Shown piece after piece: positions 12,441-24,766 of a DNA stretch of 64,000 nt; the stretch's first letter is position 1, and the number at the start of each line of letters is the position of its first letter. The position numbers were made by a program, and so were the translations under genes. A model generated the notes under the pieces. It worked only from the letters and a program-made list of their open reading frames with translations, did not search any database and was not told where the DNA came from. The DNA is taken from NCBI GenBank assembly GCA_000231825.2, contig JH720319.1, positions 248,001-312,000 of the forward strand, given 5' to 3'. The DNA is from Tetrahymena elliotti 4EA. Lineage: Eukaryota; Ciliophora; Oligohymenophorea; Hymenostomatida; Tetrahymenidae.

Positions 12441-13722
12441 TTTGGAAAAAAACACAAAAATTTCATTTTTTTGTTCTCAAGCCATTTTGGTTGAAAAATG
12501 CGCTAAACCATTTTTTCATAATTGATAAATTATTTTAGAATCATTTTCTTAACATTTGTTTCTGAAAAAAAATACTTTTGCGCCATATCACAACTTTATG
12601 TTAGTAATCGCGCTAGAATGATTAAATTTAATACTTATTTATTTTCGCCCCTTGTTTTAATTAAAAAAATAATCTAATTAATACTATTAATCAGAAAGAA
12701 AATAATCACATCATTTAATTTATTTAAAACTTCAGATTTTTACAAGACCCCTAACTTATAAATTAAACTAACAAAACTAGTTTGATATCAATGACTTTTA
12801 CCCCAATTAAAAAAGACAATCTTTTCTCTTATCCTTCTGATAATTTATTAGTAAATAAATATTTTCAATCTATTTTAACATTCAACCTTGTACATCTAAT
12901 ATAGTTCCTTCCTTCCCCTTAATCAAAAAATTTAAATAAATTTTCTTGATTAGATTTCTTTAAATAACTTTCAAAAATAAAGTTTAATTTTCCTTTAGAG
13001 TTTCTTAGAAGTAAAATTATCTTTTCTTAAATAAAATTAAAAATCATACAGTAGATTCATATCAAATAAATTAGATGATTTCTTCCTACTTAATTCAAAA
13101 TTTTCAATTCCTTTTTGAATAAAAATAAAATCTTTTGCTCAATTTAAATAAAAATAAATTATTTTCATTTATGAAAATTGCCAATTTAATTTAGTGATAA
13201 TCTTATTTTTAAAATTTAAATTTACAAAAAACATGTATATTTATTTTATTAACAATCAAATGCGACATAAAAATATTTTTTCATAAAAAGAATTATTTTG
13301 TTAAAAATAGTAAGAAAATTGTAGTTTGTTTTTCAAGAGACATTTAAAATAATTTAGCCTTTATTAAAATATTTAAATAATTTATAACAAACAACAGTGA
13401 TGATAAAAGATAATTCAGAAAATAAATAAAATAAAAAATTCAATCTATTTTCATAATAAAAAATTTAAATAGCTAAACATTAATAATAAAATAGAAATAC
13501 CTTAGATTTTCTTTAGTTAATAAAATAATAAAAAGAAACTATTTTGATACTAAAGCAATTAAAACTATTTCCTTTTTTTAATGAATAAATTTATGAAGTA
13601 ATAAATAGAAGCATTGTTCATAACTTAAAAACTGTGTTTTTATAATTTACAGAAACAGGTATTTGAAACAAACTTTTAGAAGAAATAACATTTTATAATA
13701 AATAGAATAATTTATAGTTATA
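12441..13722. other. AT-rich spacer with GCGC-containing words
   Basis: No gene is supported. The first 200 bases contain several isolated GCGC-type words (near 12500, 12580 and 12609), rare in this background. The remainder is monotonous A/T-rich sequence including the 3' flank of the RPC4 gene. Confidence 0.5.
12576..12584 (+). promoter_or_regulatory. E2F-like 9-mer TTTTGCGCC
   Basis: Matches the E2F/DP consensus TTTSGCGC and lies about 140 bases upstream of the minus-strand micro-ORF. Identical to the word at 9342-9350 on the other strand. Suggestive only. Confidence 0.2.
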
Positions 13723-15250
13723 TCATTTTTTATAGAGTTCATCAATGTTTGGTTAAATTACAAACTTTTTATTAATATTATCTACATTAAAGATAGTGGG
13801 ATTCTCAAAAAGATGCTTGGCTTAATCTATTGCAACAAACTATTATTTACAATTATTTTGTACACCTTCAGTTACATCAAAAATATTTTAACCACAGATA
13901 AATTAAACTGATCCATCACTATATATTCTCAATTTTCCCATGTTAAATCCTTATTCCTTCTTAGGATCCTTCTAAGCAAAATAGTCTATTGTATTATAAT
14001 TATATTTGATTGAATTACCAGCTGAATCATAAGGCTTTTATGCATTGAAACTTAAAATTTCTTTAAGTTCATGAAGCTTTTCAACATCTAGTTTTTTTAA
14101 TTTTAGTTTTGTTTTGGCATTTTAAGGTAGCTTATAAACAAACTAAGAAGGGAACTACAACAAATTAAATTTTGAGTTATCCATAAGTTCATGCTTAATT
14201 TTTTCATCTTTTTTATTGTCTGAACTGGTTAACTAAAATGGTAATTTAGTAGGTTCAAACATATTATCAGGCTTTTGAGTATTAGCTAAATCTTCTTCTT
14301 CAAAAGTACCTTCAACAATCTTTTAAGAAAAATAAAATAATAAATTTTAATTCTTTAGATAACATATTAATTCTATCTTTACATGTTTAGTTTCATAATT
14401 TTTTAATTCTGTAACACCATCGTCTTTATTCAAAATATCTCCGACTTTCAATATAATTTAAACATTTGCTTATGAAATTCATATTTTTTTTAAATTTTAC
14501 ATTCTTCCTTTGATATTCTAGCCCCATGAAAACCCTTTTTCTTTGTACCAGCGACCATAACTTTTTCTACATCATCAAAGAAACTAACACTAAAATTATA
14601 TAATATAAAAATAAATTAAATCAGCTTAAAATAACACAATAAAGTAATACCCCTTTGGCTATTTCAAAGCATTTTCTTCTTAGTCTTATTCATTTTATTA
14701 TCGAAGTAAAGCCTCTTTTTCTTCTTTTAATTATTATTTTATAACTTCAGGATCTATTTGCTTCTTGAGATTAGGATTAACCTTAAATTTTTTCTTTTCT
14801 CCAGCTAGAATTTAAAAATAAATATTTCAGTTTTAAATGTTTTATTTTAAAGAGCATAGCTTCCATTTGCCATTTCAATATAAAACCAAATTGCATAAAA
14901 TAGATGGAAGATTGTAATTACTTTACAAAAATATTTACATTTTGCTCTAGTTTATTCCTTTTTCTATTCATCAGCTTATAAAACTTAACTTCTTTTAATA
15001 ACACTTTCATCTAAATCTTCTCCAATTTATACAAGCCCTTAAGTGAGCTATTAGTATTCTGTTTTATAAATAAATTTTTAATCAAATCATTTAAAATCTT
15101 CAACAATTAATCTGAGTTTTAAATCACAATAAGTATGGATTTTGATAATTTTTTATAGAATATACCTTTATCTGCTATGCCCTACTTCTCATTAAGTTTA
15201 GCAGATGGAATGAAAGTATCTTAATTTTAATTTCTTTCTCTTCTTGCCAT
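13723..15250 (-). CDS. RPC4: RNA polymerase III subunit RPC4 (Rpc53 family)
   Basis: The C-terminal exon carries the signature of the RPC4 family: MGKLRIYSDGSVQFICGQ followed by FDVTEG and QQFVAID. This matches the conserved strand-rich C-terminal region by which RPC4 pairs with RPC37 on the polymerase III core for termination and reinitiation. Upstream lies the usual basic/acidic N-terminal part (MARRERNQNQDTFIPSAK; KKKFKVNPNLKKQ) and a LLQFPSQFVY segment like the family's L-x-Q-L-P motif. The gene has several short introns, for example at about 15166-15060. The product is roughly 400 residues, normal for the family. The ATG at 15250 is preceded by an AT-rich run and gives a sensible N-terminus; the TGA is at 13723-13725. 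It should act in the nucleus in tRNA and 5S rRNA synthesis. Confidence 0.85.
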
Positions 15251-15610
15251 TTTATCTTAAAATAAGTTAGTTATCAAATTATTAAAGATACACTTTCTAA
15301 AGCTGAAATCAATATTTTTAATCAATGAATTTAGATGAAATAATTTATAAATAAATATTTCTCTAGGTAGAAGAAACAAATAGTATTGCTACTAATAGAC
15401 ATTATATCGATAAAAAGAATTAGATTTTTAGCTTTGATAAAAAGAAGATTTATAATCAATTTAATTGATAAAAACAAACAAATGATAAATATAAATATAT
15501 TTTTTACATTAAAGCTTTATTGATTTCTTATAAAAATGATTTTATTTAAAATATCTTATTTATGTTTTCAGATAGATCTTCTTACATATTAATAATTTTA
15601 CTTTTTTTGC
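15251..15610. other. short intergenic spacer upstream of RPC4
   Basis: AT-rich sequence between the stop of the upstream minus-strand gene and the RPC4 start; presumed RPC4 promoter. No other feature seen. Confidence 0.6.
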
Positions 15611-17287
15611 TCAATTATAAACTTAATTGTAAGCATTTTTAATTGCTAAATCAAAATCCCCTTTAATAATTGTAATGTCAGTTGTTGATAGCTAGTTTCG
15701 GTAAGAATCACCTTTATCAACAAATCCACAAAGAGCTAAGATTTAAGAAGATTGCTTATAATTTAAAATTGATTCCTTTATAATCTTATTTTCCTTTTTA
15801 ATATTTCTATACTTGTCCTCTGAAGGGTTTCTGATAATATTTTCAAATAATTTTCCAAAAAGATCAGCAAAATTATCTGATTTTTCTTTACTCTTTTTGT
15901 TGCCTTTGAAAATTTATACTATCAACTCTGTAAGTTGTTAACATCTATTCATTTCTGCTTTATCTATTTTTCCATTAACTTCAGAGGATTAGTGCTTTTA
16001 AATAGCTGATTTATCTCCAACATTAACTGCAATAGACATTGTATTATTAACTTGATATGCTATACTCTTAGGGATGCTTACTGCCAAATACTCTTAAATT
16101 TAAGTAGAATATATTTAATACTTTTCATACATCAAACCTCTAATTACTGTAATTACTTCTATAAAATTTTCTTTATTATTTTCTCTCAGAATAAGGGTGT
16201 TCAATCCATTTTCTATATTGACATGTAAATGTTTCATCATTAAAATCTAATTTTCTTTGTTTTATTTAAGACTAAAGTGTTTGGCTGGAACATTGGATAA
16301 ATTGCTTTCTATTTCCTGTATATCTTATTAGGAAAGGGTTTAATTAGCTAAACAGATAGAGTTAATTTTAATCTAATCCTAATAAAATAACTATCCATCT
16401 CTTGATTTAATATTATTTTAAAATTAATTAAGTGACTATAAAAATATTAGACAAGGCTTATTTGAGGATATCTTGTTTCCTTTTTCATTACTTTCAACAA
16501 AATCCTTGTGGTTATAAATTAATAGAGGAAGCTGTATTTAGGGGAAAATAGTTTACTAAAACACTGAATTTTCACCCACAAGATTACTTTCAATATTTTA
16601 AGTTTCTCCTTTTTACTATTATTGCTACTCTTGATTCTAAACCACATTTCTTGGCGGTTAACCTTAAATGATATAGTTTGGATAATTTGCTTAGAATTAA
16701 GAAAAATTGCTTTGTATAATATTAAAACTTTTTGCTTTCACGCTTTTTGAGTTAAATAGCTTAATTACTGATTTTATTCTTTAAGTAATACGGATACTTT
16801 GTTGATTTTACTTTATTTAAGCAGAAGCTAACTGTCTAGATTCATCAAATGATGAGTATGAGCCAAATTAAATCATTGAATTAGCTGCCACTAAGCTCTG
16901 TTAGTCATTTTCATCTGTGATAAAAAATACATCTTTAAAGTCAAATAGTATTTTCAGAGTTTGATCACTCGAATTTAAAGCTTATTCTTTATTTGCATCC
17001 ATATTCATAAATAGTAAAATATGTGATTTAGAAAAATCATCAACTGATCTTAAATCTATAAACTCTGATTCTTAGTTTTTAGGAACAATAGATGCTTCCT
17101 TCAAACGGTATGCTATTTCCTTGTTTAGATAGTTTATAACTACTGAGTCTTTTACAAAATATACTGGAACTATTCCATTTTCAGATATTACTACCTTATT
17201 TTTTAAATTATTTTATTCCTTAACATTCTTTCCACTTAGTGAAAAGCTATGAACTGGAATAACGATTTAAGATGAACCACATCCCAT
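15611..17287 (-). CDS. N-myristoylation-signal protein with rhodanese-like, degenerate phosphatase-like and PUB domains
   Basis: An intronless ORF of exactly 559 codons (558 residues). It starts MGCGSS, a textbook N-myristoylation plus adjacent-Cys acylation signal, so membrane attachment is likely. Around residue 75, EFIDLRSVDDFSKSHI is the front of a rhodanese domain, and SFNIIQSNFSQFQANYP resembles its later part as found in MAP-kinase-phosphatase and STYXL1 proteins; the catalytic Cys is missing. A Gln-rich linker leads to a region (about 260-400) whose pattern (NGLNTLILRENNKEN, then IRGLMYEKYQIY) resembles a dual-specificity phosphatase that has lost the HCxxGxxRS loop. The last 80 residues look like a PUB domain: LFENIIRNPSEDKYRNIKKE, then ILALCGF. 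PUB domains bind the C-terminal tail of p97/VCP. The PUB call is fairly strong, rhodanese moderate, phosphatase-like tentative. I know of no described protein with this order. Confidence 0.8.
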
Positions 17288-17802
17288 ATCTTCCTCAATA
17301 CTAATAACTTAAAACTCTATAATATTCTCTATGCTATAAAATTACCAAATTATAATTTATTGCTAATTTTTGTGATTTTATTTTAATTATTTTTTACTTT
17401 AATAAATAAATACAAAGTAAATAAGGATATAGAAAAGTAAATAATCTAGAAAAATAATCGAATAATACAACACTAAGTTACATTATAATGTTTAAATAAA
17501 TAAAACATGTTTTGAAAACATCTTAATTTAGCACCATTTGAATGTTTTCTTTTTCAAGAATTATTTGCAAAAAGTCTAGATGAAATGAATGAAATAATTT
17601 GAAAATACTGTTTAAACATAGTATTAAAGTAGCATAGATTAAAGATAAGACTATTGTAATCTTTTTTTTAAAATTGATGTAAAAAGAAGAATTAAGGTTT
17701 GAAATGTAAATTATAAAATATTCTACAATTAATAATTCTATTTTTATAATTTATTTATTTTTTAAAACATTTTCTTTAATAAATTAAAAATAATTTTTAA
17801 AA
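17288..17802. other. intergenic spacer
   Basis: AT-rich spacer between two minus-strand genes. Presumed promoter of the rhodanese/PUB gene and 3' flank of the cyclic-nucleotide-binding gene. Nothing else seen. Confidence 0.6.
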
Positions 17803-20075
17803 TCAGATTATTTTTTTTGGTCTTTCTGTTAGGATAACATCTTATTATTTAAGAAGTTAGAGACTCCGATGGTTAAGTTTTGGTGTTATATATCTATGTA
17901 AAATAATTTTGTTTTCTTTTTTGTGTAGAGAGAGTTAATAAGACTCGCTTGCTTAAAAATCTTCTACCTTTAAGGCATTTAGCTTATTTCTTTAAAAGGA
18001 ATTTCTATGGTCTCTTTTAGGATCTAGATTATTATATAATTACTTTCTAATTAAAAATTTTTCTTACTCTTTATCAAAGTTAGCATGATTATTATTTTCA
18101 AACACAGGATCTTAATGATCTTGTTTCGATATAGATTATTTTAATGAATGCATTGAAGTTAAAGGTGGAAGAATAGATTTGGAAATTTAATGTGAAGAGC
18201 TCTAGTTTAAATTACCAAATAAATCTCCTATATGAAATCTGTCGGTTTTACTAGAAACTGATTATTATTTTAAATTCATATTAATAGATTTTTTCTTTTT
18301 AATAGGAGAAATCCTTTGAGTAGTGCTCTAAAAGGATATCTTTAAAGGACTTTAATTGCTATTTTTTATTTCACTATTATTGCTGTCTTTCATGTTTTAG
18401 CTATCATCATTAGGCTTTTTTAAAATTTTGTTATCTTTTTTATCAGAAAATAATTTATCTAAAGGTTTAAAAACTTATTTTTCTAAATCATCATCATCTT
18501 CTTCAAGTTCCTTATTAAAAGAATCTTCATCTACATGAAGAGTAGCCTATATAGGTATTTAATAAGGCTATTCTCTATCCATTATTCTTTTAGTAACTAT
18601 ACTGTTATATAAACATGCTTTTATAAGAATTAGCTTATTTGATTGAATTGAAAATAATACTTTTTTTTGTTTCTTGAGTCAATGTTCATATTATCTACAA
18701 CATCTACTCTAAAATTTTTCCAATGCAGTCCTTGAAAAAATACTTTTCTAAGTTTTTAATCAGGAGGATATGGCTTTGAATTGTTCTTAAATTTCTCAAT
18801 TAATTTCTCAGGTAATATCTACAAATCATTTCTATTAATTGAGATTATTTCTGTAGGTGTATATGCTAATATACTTACATAACTAGACTTATAGTTAAGC
18901 AATTCGTACTCACTAATCAAATTGCCTTCATCTATTTTCGAATTTAAAAATAAAATTTATTTAATCAAAACTATTCCTTTGAAATATTATTCTTATTTGG
19001 AATTATTTTATAAATTTTTACAAATTTCATCTATTTCTAAAAACAACTCTTTAAAGAAACCATTTTAAATATCAAACTCTGATGGATCACTACAATCTTT
19101 AGGGTCTATCTCTCCTGAAATTCTATTTACTTTGAATTTGACCTTTCTATAAACCTAATAATTAGAACTCAATTTAAATAATATTTTATTATCATATATT
19201 TACCTTTGTGAGTCCTTTTTTTATGAAATTCAAGCTGTCAACAGGTTTTCCTTGGAGTACAATTGCTGCATTAGAAACAAAACTTTTCATATCACATTTA
19301 GAAACAATTTATATTTTTTAAGGTAAAGCTAATTTTTATTCTTAAAAAGACTCAAGCTAATCAAAAAACTTTAATATTTCTTCTGCATCAGGAGGTGTTT
19401 TAAATTTCATGTAATTAGAGAACACATCTTTTGTAAGAACAATAAAGGCAGAATCTTCAATAGTCTTAATTGTAGCATTTCTAATAGAATTAAATAGCAA
19501 TGCAAGTTCTCCAAAACTCATACCCACTCCTATTTACCCTACTTCTTTCAACTTAAAAGTTTGATTTTTACCTTTACCCTAAGGGATGTTAATAGAAATT
19601 TAAACTTTCCCTTTAACTATGATGTAGTACTTATCACCTAAATCACCCTATTTAAATAAGACATAAAAATATTATCAAGAAATCATTAATTTTTTATAAT
19701 ATTGACAAATATCTATATTCATTTTTATAAGACCCAAACAAATTGTTAATAAAACAGTAAGAATTATTTTTTGGAGTATTGGTATTAAAATATGGTAATT
19801 TTATTGGTTTATACTTGCTAAAATAAGATGTGATCTGATGGATATTCTTCTAGCTTCAGAAATTAACACATTTCTAAAAACTCTGGTGTATTTGTGCCAA
19901 TAAACTGTTTCAAGAAGTTAACATTCTAATTTTAAAAATGAAATAATAACTCCTGGTTGTAAAAAATTGTATTTACCTCTATCTCTTAACTTATCCTAAT
20001 TAAATCATTAGGAGTTCTTTCTTTTGGATCTTTCTAAAGTCCTACAACTAGCTTATCATAGTATGATTAACTCAT
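17803..20075 (-). CDS. cyclic-nucleotide-binding domain protein
   Basis: Multi-exon. The N-terminal segment (DPKERTPNDLIRIS) is the preamble seen in many ciliate orphan cyclic-nucleotide-binding proteins. Domain 1 follows: FLKQFIG, FQQGDLGDKYYIIVKGKV and the phosphate-binding cassette GMSFGELALLFNSIRNATI, which keeps the Gly-Glu and the phosphate-contacting Arg, so cAMP or cGMP binding is plausible. Part of a second, degenerate domain follows (AIVLQGKPVDSLNFIKKGL) with a long insert and no cassette; it may be structural only. The C-terminal third is polar and Ser/Lys-rich, ending LTERPKKII. Introns lie near 19970-19930, 19830-19660, 19200-19160 and 18665-18635. No channel or kinase domain is present, so this is a stand-alone sensor or scaffold. 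The ATG at 20075 (MSQSYYDKL) is the best start, but an upstream exon ending at a TTTTTAG is possible. Confidence 0.8.
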
Positions 20076-20873
20076 TAGACTAGCTAGATGCAACTAATGC
20101 AAAAATCTAAAAATGAAATATTATAGCTATTATGAATAAGACTAGAACTTGATTAAATTAATATTGGAATAGTTGTTACTTTAATATAAATACAATTAAA
20201 ATAAAGCTGTATAAAATATTATTAAACATAATTTAATCAAATTACAAATTCTACCAATTTAATTTCAAAAAATAAAATAACATAAATTAATATTTATTTT
20301 TACAAATTATTTTATAAATTAATTTCTTTAAAGAAGTAACATCTATCTTATAATCCCAAAAAAAGATATTTTAACAGATTTATTTGTACAAATATAAAAT
20401 TTAATAATAGAATGTTAATTTAGTTATATTTTTATTGCACTTATTTAATAGAAAAAACTAAAAATGTCTTTACATTTTATCAATCAATAAATATAACTAA
20501 AATTATTTTCCTTACTTATTTAATTATTTTTTTTATTCATTTAATATTCATGATATAAATTAAATTTTATAAAAAAGAAATTTGGAAGGCACTTTGATAC
20601 ATAAAAATATCATTTAAACAATAGGAAATAAAAATATTTTATTGAACAAATAACTAATTTCCAAAATAAAAAAATAAAAATTTTTCGAAAAAGATCAGAT
20701 TTTAATATAACAAGGATTGATTTTTCATTCATTCATAATTAAATTATTTTTTATTCTGAAAAATTTCTGATCTCTCTCTCAGTCAAAAAGGATACAAAAT
20801 TGGTAATTTATTCTAACAAACACTATTTATTTTTTTTTAGAGGTATTTTTTTTTGAAATGAAATTGAAAATTT
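20076..20873. other. AT-rich spacer, nothing coding seen
   Basis: Monotonous A/T-rich sequence between two minus-strand genes. I looked here specifically for a continuation of the vWA-like protein encoded upstream and saw none. Confidence 0.6.
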
Positions 20874-21968
20874 TCATGATAAATCTCCAATTTCTATTCC
20901 ACCAACAACTAAATCTTCAATTTAATGTTTGAAATTTCCATGTAAGCCTGCTTCTAAAGATTCACTAAACCTGTACAAATAATTTCTTGTAGCTATATAA
21001 TTAATATCTTTTCCTTTCCAATTTTAAGCTAAGTATTCAAAATTAGATGAATGGGTCATGAAAGTTATAGGAAAAAACCTAATGGCTTTCAATTTACAAA
21101 TTTCATTTAAATACTTTGAGAATGTGTTTATTTCAATAACACCATCATATGTTATAACTACACCACCAATTGAAGCAGGTAAAGCATGAGAAAGCATGAT
21201 CAAAGAATTAAAAGCAGATTATTCAATCGAGTTTGAATATTTTTCTTCTCTGAGTTTTATTTAGGGAAGATTAAGAGATATGATGACATTTTATAAAGGA
21301 ATATCATTCTAAAGTAGATTATCTGTGCATATCTTATACAGCTACTTTTCCATCATAACGATAGTATTTTCTTTTGCTATATTTTCAGAATTAATATTTA
21401 AATCTATCAAATAGATTAGGTCACTTTGCTGTTCATTTAGTTATTTAATAACCTCTGCTATTTTAACAAATTTTTATTGCTATTCTTAATATTTTTTTAA
21501 TGTTTCCTCATCTATAAATTCATTTTGCTTTATAAATACATTTGATTCGTTTGGCTTAATAGTTTAAAATATCTAAATATCAACTTTAAAACAAACTAAT
21601 TCATAATTATACACAAATCTATTGTCTAAAAACTCCTATATGTCAATATCTTCTTTGAAATTTACTCCTCTTACCACATAATTTGATAATAAAGACTCAT
21701 AGCTTTTATCCTCAATTTATTTGAATCTTTTATCTGTTAAATTTTGCGAGTACTGATCCATATTTAATATGATTGTATTATAAAATTAAGAGTAATCAGG
21801 ATTTTAAATGATCATGTCTGCTAAATTTTTTAAGAGATCTTAACTATTATCTAATATCTTCAATATCCTTTAAGAGTCTTGAATATATCCTAAGTTTAGT
21901 ATGCCCTTTTTGTTACAAATGAACTCCTAAATGTTCTAATTGATGGTTGACTAAAATTCTAACTCCAT
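20874..21968 (-). CDS. 364-residue vWA-like protein, possibly SZT2-like
   Basis: An intronless ORF of exactly 365 codons with protein-like composition. The first 180 residues are helical and acidic. From about residue 184 the pattern suggests a von Willebrand A-type fold: DLIYLIDLNINS (a degenerate DxSxS metal site), then a helix, then GGVVITYDGVIEINTF (the T-x-D-G strand) near residue 270, then IRFFPITFMT and YIATRNYLYRFSE. The order, the ITYDGV strand and the later helix beginning at the IATRNYLYRF segment recall the N-terminal vWA-like region of SZT2, a KICSTOR subunit in mTORC1 nutrient sensing. SZT2 proteins are about ten times longer, so at best this is a stand-alone relative. Assignment is tentative; the coding call itself is firm. 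The nearest upstream in-frame TGA and lack of earlier ATG support this start. Confidence 0.75.
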
Positions 21969-23836
21969 ATCTAGCTTAAACAAAATAACTTTGATATTTT
22001 TTAATTTAATAAAAATCTTTTATTCTTAATAATAAATTCCTTTTCTTTGATACTTTCAAGCAAAATGATCATTTATTAACAGAAATCAATTGATTTGCTG
22101 CTACCAAGACACATATTCTAATACTAATTTACATTGTCACTAATAATATTTCATGGATAAAACAAAATCTATTTTTATTAATCTGATTTTAATTTTTTTT
22201 ATTTAATATAATTTTTATTTTTACATTTTTTACTTGAAATTTTTCATTGTTGAAAAATTAATACTTTTTAAAATATTTATAAAAAATAAAAAATTCTCCT
22301 CATTAACAAAATAAATCACAAGCATTTTTAATTGAAAGGATTTTTCAAAGATTAGAAATTCATAGATTACTAAAATATTATGTAAACAATTAATTATAAG
22401 GCTTAATTATTAACATGGGATAGAAAGGTTAGATTAAAAATTTTGTAGGTTGAAAATCAAAACATTAAAAAGTCTTTGATCAAAAATTTTAACAGATTAG
22501 GATCTAGATGTGTCGTTTATATGTTAATTTTTTTTAATTATTAACAAGTAAAAAAATTAGATTTAAAATTATTCTTCAAATACTTTTTTTTCTTTTTGGT
22601 TAGTATAAAATATTTCATAATTTAAATTTTATTTAAAGTAATCGCATTGTTAAAGGCTTACTTTTATTATGAGTAATTTAAGAGTGTAATTAAAGAGATC
22701 AATTATAAATAGATACATTTATAAAAAATATTCAAAAAAAAAATTTAAAGCTTACTTTAATAATTTTTATAATATACAATTTCACTTTTAAGAAAAGTAT
22801 TTTTGATGATTTTTTCAGTATTTAGCTAGTTTCAAAAAATAATTTTAATGGAATAATCTTTTTACTTACAGTCTGATTAGAGATAAGGAAATTAATAATA
22901 AGTTTAAAGACCGTAATCAAAATTTTATGGTTTAAAAAATAATTAGTTGAATAATCTCAAGTTATTGTGCGAGGTGATATCAAATGTTCGATCTTAAAAA
23001 TAATATAGCAAAAACTAATGAAGTAAATGGATAAATCATTTTTATGGTATTTATTGAAGCATGAATTTGATACTAAATTTAGGATAAATTCTAATCACAT
23101 GTAAAATAAAGTAAAATTAAATAAAAAGAGGAAAGATAAAAATTTAAGTATTTTTAAATTAAAAAAGCATTTTGATAAGAATGTAATCCAGATTTAATAC
23201 TTACAATTAAAAAAAAATGGGATTGTTGTTACGAATTTATAAGTAATGAAGAAAAATAGAAAAAACTAGTTACTTTTACACAATTTTCTGTTTAATTGAT
23301 AGAGTTTACTTTTTTAATTGTTTAAAAATCAACTTAACAATTTAAGATTATTAAAGAAATAAGAATTTGAATCTAATTATGATGATTTATCAAAAAGTTT
23401 TAACAATTTGTTAAGAAAAAGTTTGTAACCTGAGAAAGAGAAAAGTTATTTATTTTTTTTGATAAAAATTTATCAATATCATCTGACAGCGAACATATAT
23501 TTCTTTTGAAATGTAAAAGAAATGCCAAAATATAAAATTCTATCATATAGTATGAGAATTCATTATTAATTTGTTTTCATCAAAATAGTTACTCGAAAAA
23601 ACAAAAATAATTATCACCCATCACAAATCTATACCTCTGTTTAAGAGCTTAGTTTTCATTTGTTTATTTTCATTCAAAAAATGATTCTAGGAATCATTTG
23701 ATTATTAATTTACATTCATAATAAAATTAAAATTGATTCTTGTAAATGTAAACTTATGTTCTTACTTAATAATACTTTTTAAAGGTTATATTAATGAAGT
23801 GCAGTGACAATATATATTTACAAATAATACTTTAGA
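21969..23836. other. gene-poor AT-rich spacer with a possible coding remnant
   Basis: Mostly A/T-rich sequence without supported genes. On the plus strand near 23345-23490 a short TGA-free stretch has protein-like composition (KKQEFESNYDDLSKSFNN) but no start, no splice partners and no length; it may be a gene remnant or chance. Confidence 0.45.
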
Positions 23837-24766
23837 TCAAATAAGATCTTAATTTTATTTTTTTTTCTAATAATTCTAAATTACATCTATATAATCTATT
23901 TAGTCGATTAATTTAACTAAAAAGGCTGCAAATTATATGTAGTACTCTTTTCCTTTAATCCTTGAACCATCCAACCAATCGTTGTCATGGTTCAAGAGGA
24001 AGTCCTTAAAAATAATCTATGTTATGGGGTGCTTACATATTATTTTAATAGCCTTGTTATCTTAAATATTTTTTAAATTTTTTATTTTTCTTTTAATCCA
24101 TTAGTAGTTGACTTTGTTGTCTACAACCTTTTGTAAATACTCAGCCTTTTCCTACTTGACGTTGGTTAAAATATATTTAAAAAACCCATTTTTTATATTT
24201 TTCATGCAATTTTATTAGTATAGGGATTTATATTCATTTAATAGTGTTTGAAAAACTGGGTCATCATTCTTCACTTCTTTCAATATTTTTTTTTATGTTT
24301 TCTGCTGTTATTATGAATTATACTCATTATTTGTTGATTCTTAGCTATCTGTTTCAATATGTTTCAACTTCAAAATCTCAGTTGTATTTGAATTTTTTGT
24401 AATTATGGTATCATTATTCTAGTTTTTACTATCTTCCTCAATGACCACCCATTAAGCTTAAAAAGGTGAAATAAATTTGAAATTACATACAGGTTTAGAG
24501 CTATATTTAACTCTTAAATACTCCTTATAATTACACCTTTTAGCATTTTTTACAAATCGCTACTCTGTCAATGATTTCTTGAGTTTATTAAGAGTGCGGC
24601 AGATTATTTGCAAGTTGTTAGGAAGTTGTTATTTTTGAATGGTAATTTCTCCTTTCATTGTTGTTAGTTTTTCTTGTTTTGATTTTTTTAAAAATTAATA
24701 TTCTTATATTTTTTTTAATAATTATTCCTCTATTGAAGAAGGAAAATCACTTACTTAAATTTCCAT
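23837..24766 (-). CDS. unrecognised 309-residue protein
   Basis: An intronless ORF of exactly 310 codons, ATG at 24766 and TGA at 23837-23839. It begins MEIQVSDFPSSIEEQLLKKI. The product is lysine-rich and mixed helical, with a Gln/Asn/Thr-rich low-complexity middle (about residues 120-150). The second half has features such as FKYILTNVKQEKAEYLQKV and a terminal FKDFLLNHDNDWLDGSRIKG, a motif style I associate with ciliate-specific families of unknown function. No signal peptide, membrane segment or catalytic motif is visible. The strongly protein-like second half makes coding status fairly sure; function is unknown. Confidence 0.7.
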
